Source of the DNA: an uncultured Roseobacter sp. | Lineage (GTDB): Bacteria > Pseudomonadota > Alphaproteobacteria > Rhodobacterales > Rhodobacteraceae | Direction: 5' to 3' | DNA: 56,498 nucleotides | Assembly: GCA_947501635.1 (NCBI GenBank) | Contig: CANMWT010000017.1 | Location: 1-56,498 of the forward strand | Shown here: in pieces, positions 1 through 8,324 of the stretch | Layout: the number at the start of each line of letters is the position of its first letter | Position numbering within the stretch: position 1 is the first letter of the stretch | The notes under the pieces: model-generated | Told to the model about the DNA's origin: nothing | Database searches by the model: none | Seen by the model: only the letters and a program-made list of their open reading frames with translations | Program-made: the position numbers and the translations under genes

Positions 1-1045
<1,045 letters not shown>

Positions 1046-1118
1046 CCGGGCCCTGCAGGGCGTCTTTCAAGGGGGCTGCCGGTGACACGCCACAGAGCCT
1101 GTGGCGTTCTGCAGCGAG

Positions 1119-2027
1119 ATGACACTGTGGCTCATCTCTGTGGAAGGCACCGAAGCAGGTCACCGACTGGCGCTGTTTCTGGCGGTGTTGGCGGCTTTTC
1201 TACATGCGGTCTTCGGGGCGTTGCAGAAGGGCAAACACGACCCGTGGTTCTCGCGCGGGGCGATCGACTTTTCCTATATGGTGATGGCAGCGCCTTTTGC
1301 GCTTTTCGTCGTGCCGTGGCCTGAGCCGCACATGTGGCTGATTTTCGCAGGCGCCTGGGTTATTCATACGCTTTACAAGCTGCTGCAGGCCATGGCCTAC
1401 ACCAAAGGCGCCTACACCGTGGTCTATCCGGTGGTGCGCGGCACAGGGCCTCTTTTTGCGGTGATTGGGGCTTATCTGATCTTTGGAGAGACCTTTACCG
1501 CGACCCAATGGGCCGGTATCGCGGTTTTGTTGTCAGGTATTTTTGGTCTGGCGGTCTACAACCTCATTTTTCTTGTGTCAGAGCGTGACACCCTGAACGC
1601 CGCCTTGGGCTTTGCGGTGCTGACGGGGCTGTTTGTGGCGCTGTACACGACCTATGATGCCTATGGTATCCGGTCGACGGCAAACCCTTTTACCTTTCTG
1701 GCGTGGTTCTTTCTGATCGACGGCTTCTTTATGCCGCTGGTCGCCGCCAAACGCTGGATCGAATTGCCGCCCGTGGCACGGCCTGTGCTGCTCCCTTTGA
1801 TGAAGCGCGGCGTGATCGGCGGGGTGGTGGCCTTTTTCAGCTTTGGCAGCATCATGATGGCCACACGGCTCGACAAAGTCGGCGAAGCCGCAGTTCTGCG
1901 CGAGACCTCGACAGTTTTTGCTGCGATCATCGGATGGGTTTTTCTAAAAGAAACCGTGGGCCCGCGCAGAATTGCTCTGATGGCATTGATTGCGCTGGGG
2001 GCCGTGATAGTTGAGATGGGCGGATAG
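1119..2027 (+). CDS. DMT-superfamily (EamA-like) membrane transporter
   Basis: A predicted 302-residue inner-membrane protein with about ten hydrophobic segments in two repeats, the layout of drug/metabolite transporters. The end of the first repeat reads AYLIFGETFTATQWAGI and the end of the second IIGWVFLKETVGPRRIA; both are the usual E-T/W-G signature of EamA domains. I chose ATG 1119 over GTG 1101 because the protein then begins just before the first membrane helix. The gene follows ftsY by about 70 bases and is followed 9 bases later by yciB, so the three may be cotranscribed. The substrate cannot be read from sequence. Confidence 0.85.
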   Translation: MTLWLISVEGTEAGHRLALFLAVLAAFLHAVFGALQKGKHDPWFSRGAIDFSYMVMAAPFALFVVPWPEPHMWLIFAGAWVIHTLYKLLQAMAYTKGAYTVVYPVVRGTGPLFAVIGAYLIFGETFTATQWAGIAVLLSGIFGLAVYNLIFLVSERDTLNAALGFAVLTGLFVALYTTYDAYGIRSTANPFTFLAWFFLIDGFFMPLVAAKRWIELPPVARPVLLPLMKRGVIGGVVAFFSFGSIMMATRLDKVGEAAVLRETSTVFAAIIGWVFLKETVGPRRIALMALIALGAVIVEMGG

Positions 2028-2036
2028 GAGAAAAAT

Positions 2037-2651
2037 GTGGCAGACGAAAAACCGATAAATCCGATTCTCAAGCAGGTGCTTGAACTGGGGCCGACGATTG
2101 CCTTTTTCCTGATCTACCTGAAGATCAAGGAAGATACCTTTTTGATCGCAGGGACAGAATACAGCGGGTTTATCATCGCGGCGTTGGTTTTCGTGCCGAT
2201 CCTTTTGGTGGCCATGGCCATTCTCTGGGCGTTGACTGGCAAGTTGAGCCGGATGCAGGTGTTCACGGCCTTTATGGTGATCTTTTTCGGCGGGCTGACG
2301 GCGTGGTTCAACGATGAGCGTTTCTTCAAGATGAAGACCACCATTGTCTACGGGCTCTTTTCGGCATTGCTGGGCATTGGATTGCTGCGCGGACAGTCCT
2401 ATCTTGCCTATGTGATGGGAGAGTTGATGCCGATGCGTGACGAAGGCTGGATGATCCTGACGCGGCGGCTTTGTGCGGCTTTTGCCGGCCTGGCTGTGGC
2501 CAATGAGATCGTATGGCGCACGATGTCGACCGATGCATGGGTCAAGATCGAGACCTTTGCCTTTCCGATTGCGCTTATGGCCTTTCTGATGTGGCAGTTC
2601 ACGGCGCTGAGTGGCTATATGGAAGCCGATGAAACCCAGGATAAAACCTAG
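2037..2651 (+). CDS. yciB: YciB/IspZ-family inner membrane septation protein
   Basis: A 204-residue protein with about five to six membrane helices, matching the length and layout of the YciB (IspZ, intracellular septation protein A) family. Supporting stretches are NPILKQVLELGPTIAFF at the N terminus, then GGLTAWFNDERFFKMKTTI and the helix-breaking NEIVWRTMSTDAWVKIE. Members are thought to take part in envelope synthesis and cell division in Gram-negative bacteria. The start is GTG 2037 with an AGGAG ribosome binding site at 2026-2030; the ATG at 2035 is in another frame. Its stop overlaps the end of the convergent Popeye-like gene by four bases. Confidence 0.9.
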   Translation: MADEKPINPILKQVLELGPTIAFFLIYLKIKEDTFLIAGTEYSGFIIAALVFVPILLVAMAILWALTGKLSRMQVFTAFMVIFFGGLTAWFNDERFFKMKTTIVYGLFSALLGIGLLRGQSYLAYVMGELMPMRDEGWMILTRRLCAAFAGLAVANEIVWRTMSTDAWVKIETFAFPIALMAFLMWQFTALSGYMEADETQDKT

Positions 2652-3379
2652 CCGCGCTTAACTGCGCTGAGACTGTCGACCATGGGTTCGGGGATGCTTG
2701 CCACGGGCACCGCGTCCTTGCCCATGGAAATGGATACTTTGCGCGCCAGATCGATGGAAATTGCCGCTTCGAGGGCCAGTTTGAAGCGTGGGTTGCGGTT
2801 GCATTTCCGGCGCAATTCGTCAAAGCGCCACTCCAACACTTCCGATCCGGCCTCAAGCCAGGCAGTGGCTGAACTGGGTACATCCATCAGAAACGCGACC
2901 TCGCCAAGAAACATCTTGGGCGGCAGCACAAAGGCCTGCCCGCCTTTTTGCACCAGCGTCGCGCCACTTAAAACAAAGAAAAGTTTGGTGCCAGGTTCGT
3001 TTTCGGCGGTGAGTTGTTTGTCTTGTGTCAGTTCGTATCGGTTGGCCAGCTTCATCAGCGCGCGGAAGTCGCCGGGGGGCAGATCGGGAAAGTCGTCATA
3101 GATGTCGGCGTGTTTGCGTGGAATGGCCAGTCGTGACCGGCGGGCAATAAGGCTGGCCAGACCGCTGAGGTTGGCCAGTCCGATCAGCATGCTGACGTAT
3201 ATCGCTTCCCACAGAGGGTTTTCACCGATGGTTGAATAGTAGACGAGGTAGATGCCGGTTCCGGCCAGAATGAATATGCGCAAGACGATCTGGTTGGTGA
3301 TCGCCAGTCCTGCAACGTAGAAGGCCCCGGCAAGATACACCAACGATTCCGGCCCGAATGCACCTTCGGTAAACAGCAC
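2648..3379 (-). CDS. Popeye-like membrane protein with cyclic-nucleotide-binding fold
   Basis: About 243 residues. Three hydrophobic helices in the first 90 residues (around SLVYLAGAFYVAGLAI, IFILAGTGIYLVYY and AIYVSMLIGLANLSGL) are followed by a CRP-like cyclic-nucleotide-binding domain: KLFFVLSGATLVQKGG, then MFLGEVAFLMDVPSSATAW as the phosphate-binding cassette, then EVLEWRFDELRR. Three TM segments plus one cNMP-type domain and no output domain is the layout of Popeye (POPDC) proteins. The usual FGE-L-x-G-x-P-R cassette is not conserved, so binding of cAMP is uncertain. GTG 3379 has GAAGGGGG seven bases upstream; a longer version from TTG 3436 is possible but has no good site. The gene is convergent with yciB. 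Confidence 0.75.
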   Translation of the reverse strand: MLFTEGAFGPESLVYLAGAFYVAGLAITNQIVLRIFILAGTGIYLVYYSTIGENPLWEAIYVSMLIGLANLSGLASLIARRSRLAIPRKHADIYDDFPDLPPGDFRALMKLANRYELTQDKQLTAENEPGTKLFFVLSGATLVQKGGQAFVLPPKMFLGEVAFLMDVPSSATAWLEAGSEVLEWRFDELRRKCNRNPRFKLALEAAISIDLARKVSISMGKDAVPVASIPEPMVDSLSAVKRG

Positions 3380-3480
3380 CCAACAACCCCCTTCGATCTT
3401 GCGGCAGAGCTTTGGCGAAAACGAAGCCCAATGCAAAGAAAATCGAGACCGCCGGTATTAAATTCTTAACGATCCGGCGG

Positions 3481-4185
3481 CTATTGCTTTGAAAAGAGCT
3501 TGTCCTGTGCGTCTTTGTCTTTGCGGAAATCTGCGCGCTTTTCAGCGTGCAGCGCGCGCCCCCGTTGCACAGCGGGGCGCGCCGATACCGTTTCGAGCCA
3601 GCGTTTCATATGGGGCTTGTCGTCGAGGGTCTGCTGTTGGCCTTCCCAAAGCGAGGCCCAGCCCCAGATCGACATATCGGCGATGGAGTAAAAATCCCCG
3701 GCGACGTATTCGGTCTGCGCCAGTTTGCGGTCAAGCACGCCGTAAAGCCGCGCGGTTTCGTTGCGGTAGCGGTCTTTGGCGTAGGGCAGGTCATTGGGCG
3801 GGTCCATCGCCGGTGCGTATTTGAGAAAGTGGTGCGCCTGTCCGGCCATAGGGCCCAGGCCACCCATCTGCCACATCAGCCATTCGGTCACGGCGATTTG
3901 TTCGCGCGGCGTGGTGCCTCCGAAACGGCCTGTTTTCTGGGCAAGATACTGCAGGATCGCACCGGATTCAAAGATCGAGACCGGCGCGCCATCCGGCCCA
4001 TCCGGGTCGATGATCGCGGGCATGCGGTTGTTCGGCGCAATCTTCAGAAAGTCGGGCGCGAACTGATCTCCGGCGCCGATGTTGATGAGATTGGTATTGT
4101 AGTCCAATGCCATCTCTTCCAAAGCGATGGAAATTTTCCAGCCATTGGGTGTCGGCCAAAAGTAAAGCTCAATAGGCTGGCTCAT
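3481..4185 (-). CDS. Glutathione S-transferase family protein (YfcG/nu-class-like)
   Basis: A 234-residue cytosolic GST-fold protein. The thioredoxin-like N domain begins MSQPIELYFWPTPNGWKISI; the TPNG motif is the one used by YfcG/Ure2p-type enzymes, which act mainly as disulfide-bond reductases. KIAPNNRMPAIID supplies the cis-Pro loop and SIFESGAILQYLA the glutathione gamma-glutamyl contacts. The helical C domain follows with MADMSIWGW-like helices. ATG 4185 has AGGGAGA upstream and matches the family start; a further upstream Met would add twelve residues without support. The start overlaps the end of the upstream hydrolase gene by 17 bases, so the two are probably translated from one transcript. 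Confidence 0.9.
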   Translation of the reverse strand: MSQPIELYFWPTPNGWKISIALEEMALDYNTNLINIGAGDQFAPDFLKIAPNNRMPAIIDPDGPDGAPVSIFESGAILQYLAQKTGRFGGTTPREQIAVTEWLMWQMGGLGPMAGQAHHFLKYAPAMDPPNDLPYAKDRYRNETARLYGVLDRKLAQTEYVAGDFYSIADMSIWGWASLWEGQQQTLDDKPHMKRWLETVSARPAVQRGRALHAEKRADFRKDKDAQDKLFSKQ

Positions 4186-5161
4186 TGTTGTGTCTCCCTG
4201 CGCAGGCATGACGCGTGCCATGCGCTGCAGAACCTATAGCAACATCACGCAGGGGCAAGCTTTGTTCGTGCCCTGCGTGCCGCGCGAGGCCTTGCGGCCA
4301 AAACCGCGACCAGCGTGGCGCAGACCGGGGCGGCAACAACCGCGACAATTGCTCAAGCGGCAGGCTGTGCGGGTCGCGCAGGAACCGCGCATAAAGCGCC
4401 ATGGCACCGGGGCGCGTGTAGGCGGACCAGTGGCAGATGCGCCTGCTGGGGGCCGCGATCTCCTGCCCCAGCGACCGCAGACCGGCCAGCGTGACGGGGC
4501 AGTCGAGTTGCACCGTTGCGGCGTTTCCGGCGTCGATGCCGCGGCCAATAGCGCGGTCGCGGGGCAAAGTGGCGGGCACCAACCGTTCGAAGGCCGCGTC
4601 AAAGAGATCGTTTTCGCGGCTGGTGATATTGAGAACTTCAACGCTTTTGCCGGCGGCCGTGCCAAGCAGGTTGCCCGCCCGCAGCGCGTAGCTTGCCCCG
4701 GTCAGCAGGATCATGCGGTCGATGGACAGTGCGGGCAGATGGGCAAGCGCGCTAAGCGCCATTTCCGCGCCAAGCGAATGGGCGATCACATGCACTGGAC
4801 GTTCCGGTGCGTAGCTGCGCAGCAATGCGATGGTCGCGGCGAGCCTTTCGCCCAAAGCGGTTGCGCGCCTGTGCACGCGGTACAACGGGCCGCGCGCGTC
4901 CCAGCCAAAGGCGATGCCCAAGCCTTCGCCGTACTGCTGCCGGCCGAACTGTAACTGCGCGGGCCACGCCATGGCCCCGGGGCCGAAAATCTTGCGATGG
5001 GGGCAGTGTTGCCTGTCGCCGGGACGGTACTTGTAGCCATGCACCATGATGATCGTAGGCCCGGGCTGTGTGGACATCGTACAGAGGCGGCGCGTGGCGG
5101 GTTGCGGCGTGTCGTGGAGCGTCAGACCCTCTGGTGTCGCGTTGAGCCTCAGCAGCGGCAT
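4169..5161 (-). CDS. Alpha/beta hydrolase-fold protein
   Basis: A protein of about 330 residues. The oxyanion strand reads IIMVHGYKYRPGD and the nucleophile elbow reads VIAHSLGAEMALSAL (G/A-H-S-x-G), as in serine hydrolases of the lipase/esterase type. A candidate acid lies in ITSRENDLFD. The C-terminal 60 residues are Arg/Pro rich and look poorly folded. ATG 5161 has GAGGGAG eight bases upstream; the extra 12 residues from an upstream start are not supported. It overlaps the start of the GST gene by 17 bases on the same strand. The substrate is unknown. No signal peptide is evident, so a cytoplasmic location is likely. Confidence 0.75.
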   Translation of the reverse strand: MPLLRLNATPEGLTLHDTPQPATRRLCTMSTQPGPTIIMVHGYKYRPGDRQHCPHRKIFGPGAMAWPAQLQFGRQQYGEGLGIAFGWDARGPLYRVHRRATALGERLAATIALLRSYAPERPVHVIAHSLGAEMALSALAHLPALSIDRMILLTGASYALRAGNLLGTAAGKSVEVLNITSRENDLFDAAFERLVPATLPRDRAIGRGIDAGNAATVQLDCPVTLAGLRSLGQEIAAPSRRICHWSAYTRPGAMALYARFLRDPHSLPLEQLSRLLPPRSAPRWSRFWPQGLARHAGHEQSLPLRDVAIGSAAHGTRHACAGRHNNEPAY

Positions 5162-5252
5162 GGCAATGCTCCCTCTACTGCATGTAGTGGTTCTCACTTC
5201 TTTTATGCATAGGCCGCATGTGTGAAGTATTGGTTACACCATCGTGACGCTA

Positions 5253-5281
5253 TTGACGCTGATCGCCCTTTCCATTACCAG
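5253..5281 (+). promoter_or_regulatory. Candidate sigma-70 promoter of the metZ leader
   Basis: TTGACG (5253-5258) and TACCAG (5276-5281) are separated by 17 bases. The -10 box is weak. The implied start of transcription is about 5286, exactly where the first riboswitch stem begins, which is the main support. Confidence 0.4.
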
Positions 5282-5285
5282 AACG

Positions 5286-5338
5286 ACGTGGCGATTTGAT
5301 ACCGGATTGCGGGCCACGTTAAACACTCCGCTAAAAGG
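5286..5338 (+). ncRNA. SAM-II (metA/SAM_alpha) riboswitch
   Basis: The leader of metZ matches the compact SAM-II aptamer. The P1 stem ACGTGGC (5286-5292) pairs perfectly with GCCACGT (5313-5319). The loop carries the conserved GATTTGA and GGATTGC stretches. A TTAAAC follows the stem and the aptamer ends with GCTAAAAGG (5330-5338), the conserved pseudoknot strand. SAM-II elements are a known alphaproteobacterial class controlling metA, metZ and metX. SAM binding should lower metZ expression. Identification is by motif recognition only; no covariance search was run. Confidence 0.92.
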
Positions 5339-5351
5339 TCACTCGATGAGG

Positions 5352-5387
5352 AAACCCCGTCGCTTTGACCGCGTCTGGGGTTTTTTT
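5352..5387 (+). terminator. Intrinsic terminator / expression platform of the SAM-II riboswitch
   Basis: AAACCCC (5352-5358) pairs with GGGGTTT (5377-5383), with an inner CGC/GCG stem and a run of seven T at 5381-5387. It lies between aptamer and metZ start, so it is best read as a SAM-dependent transcription terminator. An alternative helix, GGTCA (5337-5341) with TGACC (5366-5370), shares bases with the 3' end of the aptamer and could act as antiterminator. Confidence 0.85.
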
Positions 5388-5417
5388 GTGCCCGTCTGGG
5401 CTGGAGAGAGAAAGAGA

Positions 5418-6599
5418 ATGACCAAAGATCTGAAGCCACGCACGCGCGCTGTTCATGCAGGCAGCCGCCGCAGCCAGTACGGAGAAGTTTCCGAAGCTAT
5501 TTTCCTCACGCAAGGGTTTGTCTACGACACCGCAGAGCAGGCGGAAGCGCGCTTTATCGAAGCTGGTCCGGACGAATTCATCTACGCACGCTACGGCAAC
5601 CCGACGGTTGCGATGTTCGAAGAGCGTATCGCCGCGCTGGAAGGTGCGGAAGACGCCTTTGCAACCGCGTCCGGTATGGCTGCGGTTTCGGGTGCGCTGA
5701 CCGCGATGTTGAAAGCGGGCGATCACGTGGTTTCTGCACGCGCGCTTTTTGGCTCGTGTCTCTACGTGCTGGAAGAAATACTCACGCGTTACGGCGTCGA
5801 AGTAACCTTTGTGGACGGGGCGGATATCGCGCAATGGCGCGCGGCAATCCGTGATGACACGACGGCTGTGTTCTTTGAATCGCTGTCCAACCCCACGCTG
5901 CAGGTCGTCGACATCGAAGCGGTATCCGCGCTTGCACATGCGAAGGGCGCCAAAGTGCTGGTGGACAACGTTTTTGCCACGCCTGTGTGGTCGCGCGCCT
6001 TTGAACAGGGCGCTGATGTCGTGATCTATTCGGCCACCAAACACATTGACGGGCAAGGCCGCGCTTTGGGCGGGGTCATCCTTGGCAGCCGCGACTTTAT
6101 CCGAAAGACTGTCGAGCCCTATATGAAGCACACGGGTGGCTCCATGAGCCCGTTCACCGCCTGGGTGATGCTCAAGGGGCTGGAGACGCTTGATCTGCGG
6201 GTGCGCGCGCAGACGGCGAACGCGACCGCGCTGGCCCAAGCGTTGCAAGGCCATCCCAAACTGGTTGAGGTGATCTTTCCCGGACTGGAAACTCATGCGC
6301 AGCACGCTTTGGTCAAGCGCCAGATGGGGCAGGGCGGAACCGTGTTGTCCATCGACCTGAAGGGCGGCAAAAACGCAGCGTTTGCCTTTCTCAATAGCAT
6401 CGAGGTTGGTGTGATCTCCAACAACCTTGGGGATGCGAAAACCATTCTGACCCACCCGGCGACAACAACCCACCAGCGGCTGCCGCAAGAACAGAAGGAC
6501 GCCTTGGGCATTACCGATGGTCTGGTACGCATCAGCGTCGGCATCGAGGATCAGGACGATCTGGTGGCAGACTTTTTGCAAGCTCTTGAGGGGGTTTAA
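5418..6599 (+). CDS. metZ: O-succinylhomoserine sulfhydrylase MetZ
   Basis: A PLP enzyme of the Cys/Met metabolism family that makes homocysteine from O-succinylhomoserine (or O-acetylhomoserine) and sulfide. It has 393 residues, the usual length. Signature stretches are YARYGNPTVAMFEERIAALE, ATASGMAAVSGALTAM, VDNVFATPVWSRAFEQGA and the PLP lysine in YSATKHIDGQGR. The end HPATTTHQR is typical of sulfhydrylases. ATG 5418 has AGAGAGAAAGAG upstream and lies just beyond the riboswitch terminator; a longer reading would translate through the riboswitch and is rejected. Regulation is by SAM through the leader. A terminator overlaps its stop codon. Confidence 0.95.
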   Translation: MTKDLKPRTRAVHAGSRRSQYGEVSEAIFLTQGFVYDTAEQAEARFIEAGPDEFIYARYGNPTVAMFEERIAALEGAEDAFATASGMAAVSGALTAMLKAGDHVVSARALFGSCLYVLEEILTRYGVEVTFVDGADIAQWRAAIRDDTTAVFFESLSNPTLQVVDIEAVSALAHAKGAKVLVDNVFATPVWSRAFEQGADVVIYSATKHIDGQGRALGGVILGSRDFIRKTVEPYMKHTGGSMSPFTAWVMLKGLETLDLRVRAQTANATALAQALQGHPKLVEVIFPGLETHAQHALVKRQMGQGGTVLSIDLKGGKNAAFAFLNSIEVGVISNNLGDAKTILTHPATTTHQRLPQEQKDALGITDGLVRISVGIEDQDDLVADFLQALEGV

Positions 6600-6616
6600 G
6601 CCCAAATCGGGCTTTT
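6598..6616 (+). terminator. Intrinsic terminator after metZ
   Basis: AAGCCC (6598-6603) pairs with GGGCTT (6609-6614) over a five-base loop and is followed by TT. The hairpin starts inside the metZ stop codon. Short T run, so moderate strength. Confidence 0.65.
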
Positions 6617-6766
6617 GACGGATATCCTGTGCTTTTCCCCTTGGCGTTATTTTACTGGCGATTTTTGTGATCCTTTCGCGAAATGGCAACGTAAATGTTA
6701 CTAAGATTGGCAGACAGAGATTGCTGCCCTATGTAAGCATCACAACTTGTCACAAGGGACATAGCG

Positions 6767-7870
6767 ATGAACATCCACACACCCGGACTGGACCTGACAC
6801 CTGACAGAGATGAAGCGCAGGCTGCGCTTGACGTTTTACGTCAATGGGCGAAATCTGTCTCTCCGACAGAGGTGCATGAACTGGACCCGTCGGTGGCGCG
6901 CCTTGTGCCTGGGATGGATGCTGTGGATTACCCTGCGTTGTCACGCGACTACCCAGATGATTTTGCCGTTGACGGTGGCTACAAAGAGGGGCTGCCTGAT
7001 TTGCAAAATGGGCCGTCCAGCCTGATCCGTGGGGCAAAACAGCAGATTCAGCACGTGGGCATCTCCAATTTCCGTCTGCCCGTGCGTTTCAGAACCCGTG
7101 ACGCGGGCGATATGACCTTGGAAACCTCGATCACCGGGACGGTCAGCCTTGAGGCGGAGAAAAAGGGCATCAACATGTCCCGGATCATGCGCAGCTTTTA
7201 CAAACACGCAGAGCAGACGTTCAGTTTTGAAGTGATCGAAGCGGTGCTTGATGATTATATCACTGATCTGGAAAGCTTTGACGCGCGTATTCAGATGCGC
7301 TGCAGTTTCCCGATGAAGGTTGATAGCCTGCGCTCCGGCCTGTCGGGATACCAGTATTACGACATCGCGCTTGAGTTGGTGAACCAATCCGGCGTGCGCA
7401 AGAAGATCGTGCACCTTGACTATGTGTATTCGTCGACCTGTCCGTGCTCGCTTGAGCTGTCAGAGCATGCGCGCGCGACGCGCGGCCAGCTGGCCACGCC
7501 GCATTCGCAAAGGTCGGTAGCGCGCATATCGGTTGCGCTGGATGACGACGCCAGCTGTCTGTGGTTCGAGGATCTGGTGGAACTGTGCCGCCGTGCCGTG
7601 CCGACAGAGACACAAGTGATGGTAAAGCGCGAGGACGAACAAGCCTTTGCAGAGCTGAACGCGGCGAACCCGATTTTTGTGGAAGATGCTGCGCGTCTGT
7701 TCTGCCAGCAACTGCAGGCCGACGTACGTATCGGGGATTTCCGCGTGATCGCAAGCCATCAGGAAAGCCTGCACAGCCACGACGCGGTCAGCATTCTGGT
7801 GGAGGGCGACACCTTTGCCGCCGAAAGCCTTGATCCCAAACTTTTCAACACGCTGTTCCACGTTGGCTAG
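6767..7870 (+). CDS. folE2: GTP cyclohydrolase IB (FolE2)
   Basis: Converts GTP to 7,8-dihydroneopterin triphosphate, the first step of folate synthesis. Type IB enzymes are distinct in fold detail from FolE and can use metals other than zinc. The protein has 367 residues, longer than the roughly 300 of many members because of an N-terminal extension of about 60. Family motifs are QHVGISNFRLPV, KGINMSRIMRSFYKHAE, RCSFPMKV and STCPCSLELSEHA, whose Cys residues include the metal ligand. ATG 6767 has AAGGGA upstream. The gene stands alone, far from the folB-folP pair at 22-24 kb. Confidence 0.95.
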   Translation: MNIHTPGLDLTPDRDEAQAALDVLRQWAKSVSPTEVHELDPSVARLVPGMDAVDYPALSRDYPDDFAVDGGYKEGLPDLQNGPSSLIRGAKQQIQHVGISNFRLPVRFRTRDAGDMTLETSITGTVSLEAEKKGINMSRIMRSFYKHAEQTFSFEVIEAVLDDYITDLESFDARIQMRCSFPMKVDSLRSGLSGYQYYDIALELVNQSGVRKKIVHLDYVYSSTCPCSLELSEHARATRGQLATPHSQRSVARISVALDDDASCLWFEDLVELCRRAVPTETQVMVKREDEQAFAELNAANPIFVEDAARLFCQQLQADVRIGDFRVIASHQESLHSHDAVSILVEGDTFAAESLDPKLFNTLFHVG

Positions 7871-8018
7871 TCCGTCCGGCGGGTTCTGACAGGAGCACGA
7901 GACGCCGCAGCCGTTTGCCGCGCCGGGGTAACGGCTATGCAGAGGTTGCAATTCTAATACCGACAAAAGCCTCTATGTATGGGTCAAGATGTTTTACCTA
8001 TACGAAAGGGGGCACGAT

Positions 8019-8255
8019 ATGGCCTACCATGATACTGCACAGACCCATGCCGCTGATCTTCCGCACCGCATCGCGGCAGGGATCAAGAATGCCTTTTCGG
8101 TGCTGGGGCAGGCGATGATTGCTGCGGCTTCCGCGAACCGGCGCTTGAAGTTGGTGGAGCGCCTGAACGAAAAATCTGACGCGGAACTGGCCCAGATGGG
8201 GCTGCGGCGTGAGGATATCGTGCGGCGCGTTTTCAGTGACATGCTGGACGTTTAA
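8019..8255 (+). CDS. Small DUF1127-type protein
   Basis: A 78-residue basic protein. Its C-terminal half, RLNEKSDAELAQMGLRREDI, matches the short Arg/Leu-rich pattern of DUF1127 (L-x-x-L-x-D-x-E-L-x-D-I/M-G-L-x-R). In Rhodobacter sphaeroides a DUF1127 protein encoded next to small RNAs binds RNA; whether this one does is unknown. ATG 8019 has AAAGGGGG seven bases upstream; an earlier Met at 7989 has no such site. It lies between folE2 and trkH. I see no obvious sRNA repeats downstream. Confidence 0.75.
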   Translation: MAYHDTAQTHAADLPHRIAAGIKNAFSVLGQAMIAAASANRRLKLVERLNEKSDAELAQMGLRREDIVRRVFSDMLDV

Positions 8256-8324
8256 CGCCGGAACGATCCCTGAGAAATCGGCGCGCGCTTGACACTGCGC
8301 GCGCTCCGCGCCAACCCTGCGCAC

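Noticed and set aside
1049-1060. Palindrome GCCCTGCAGGGC after ftsY as a terminator
   Set aside because: No usable loop and no T run; transcription into the DMT gene is more likely.
5331-6689. Long minus-strand frame of about 450 codons opposite metZ
   Set aside because: It is a shadow of metZ with no family features and runs through the riboswitch and terminator.
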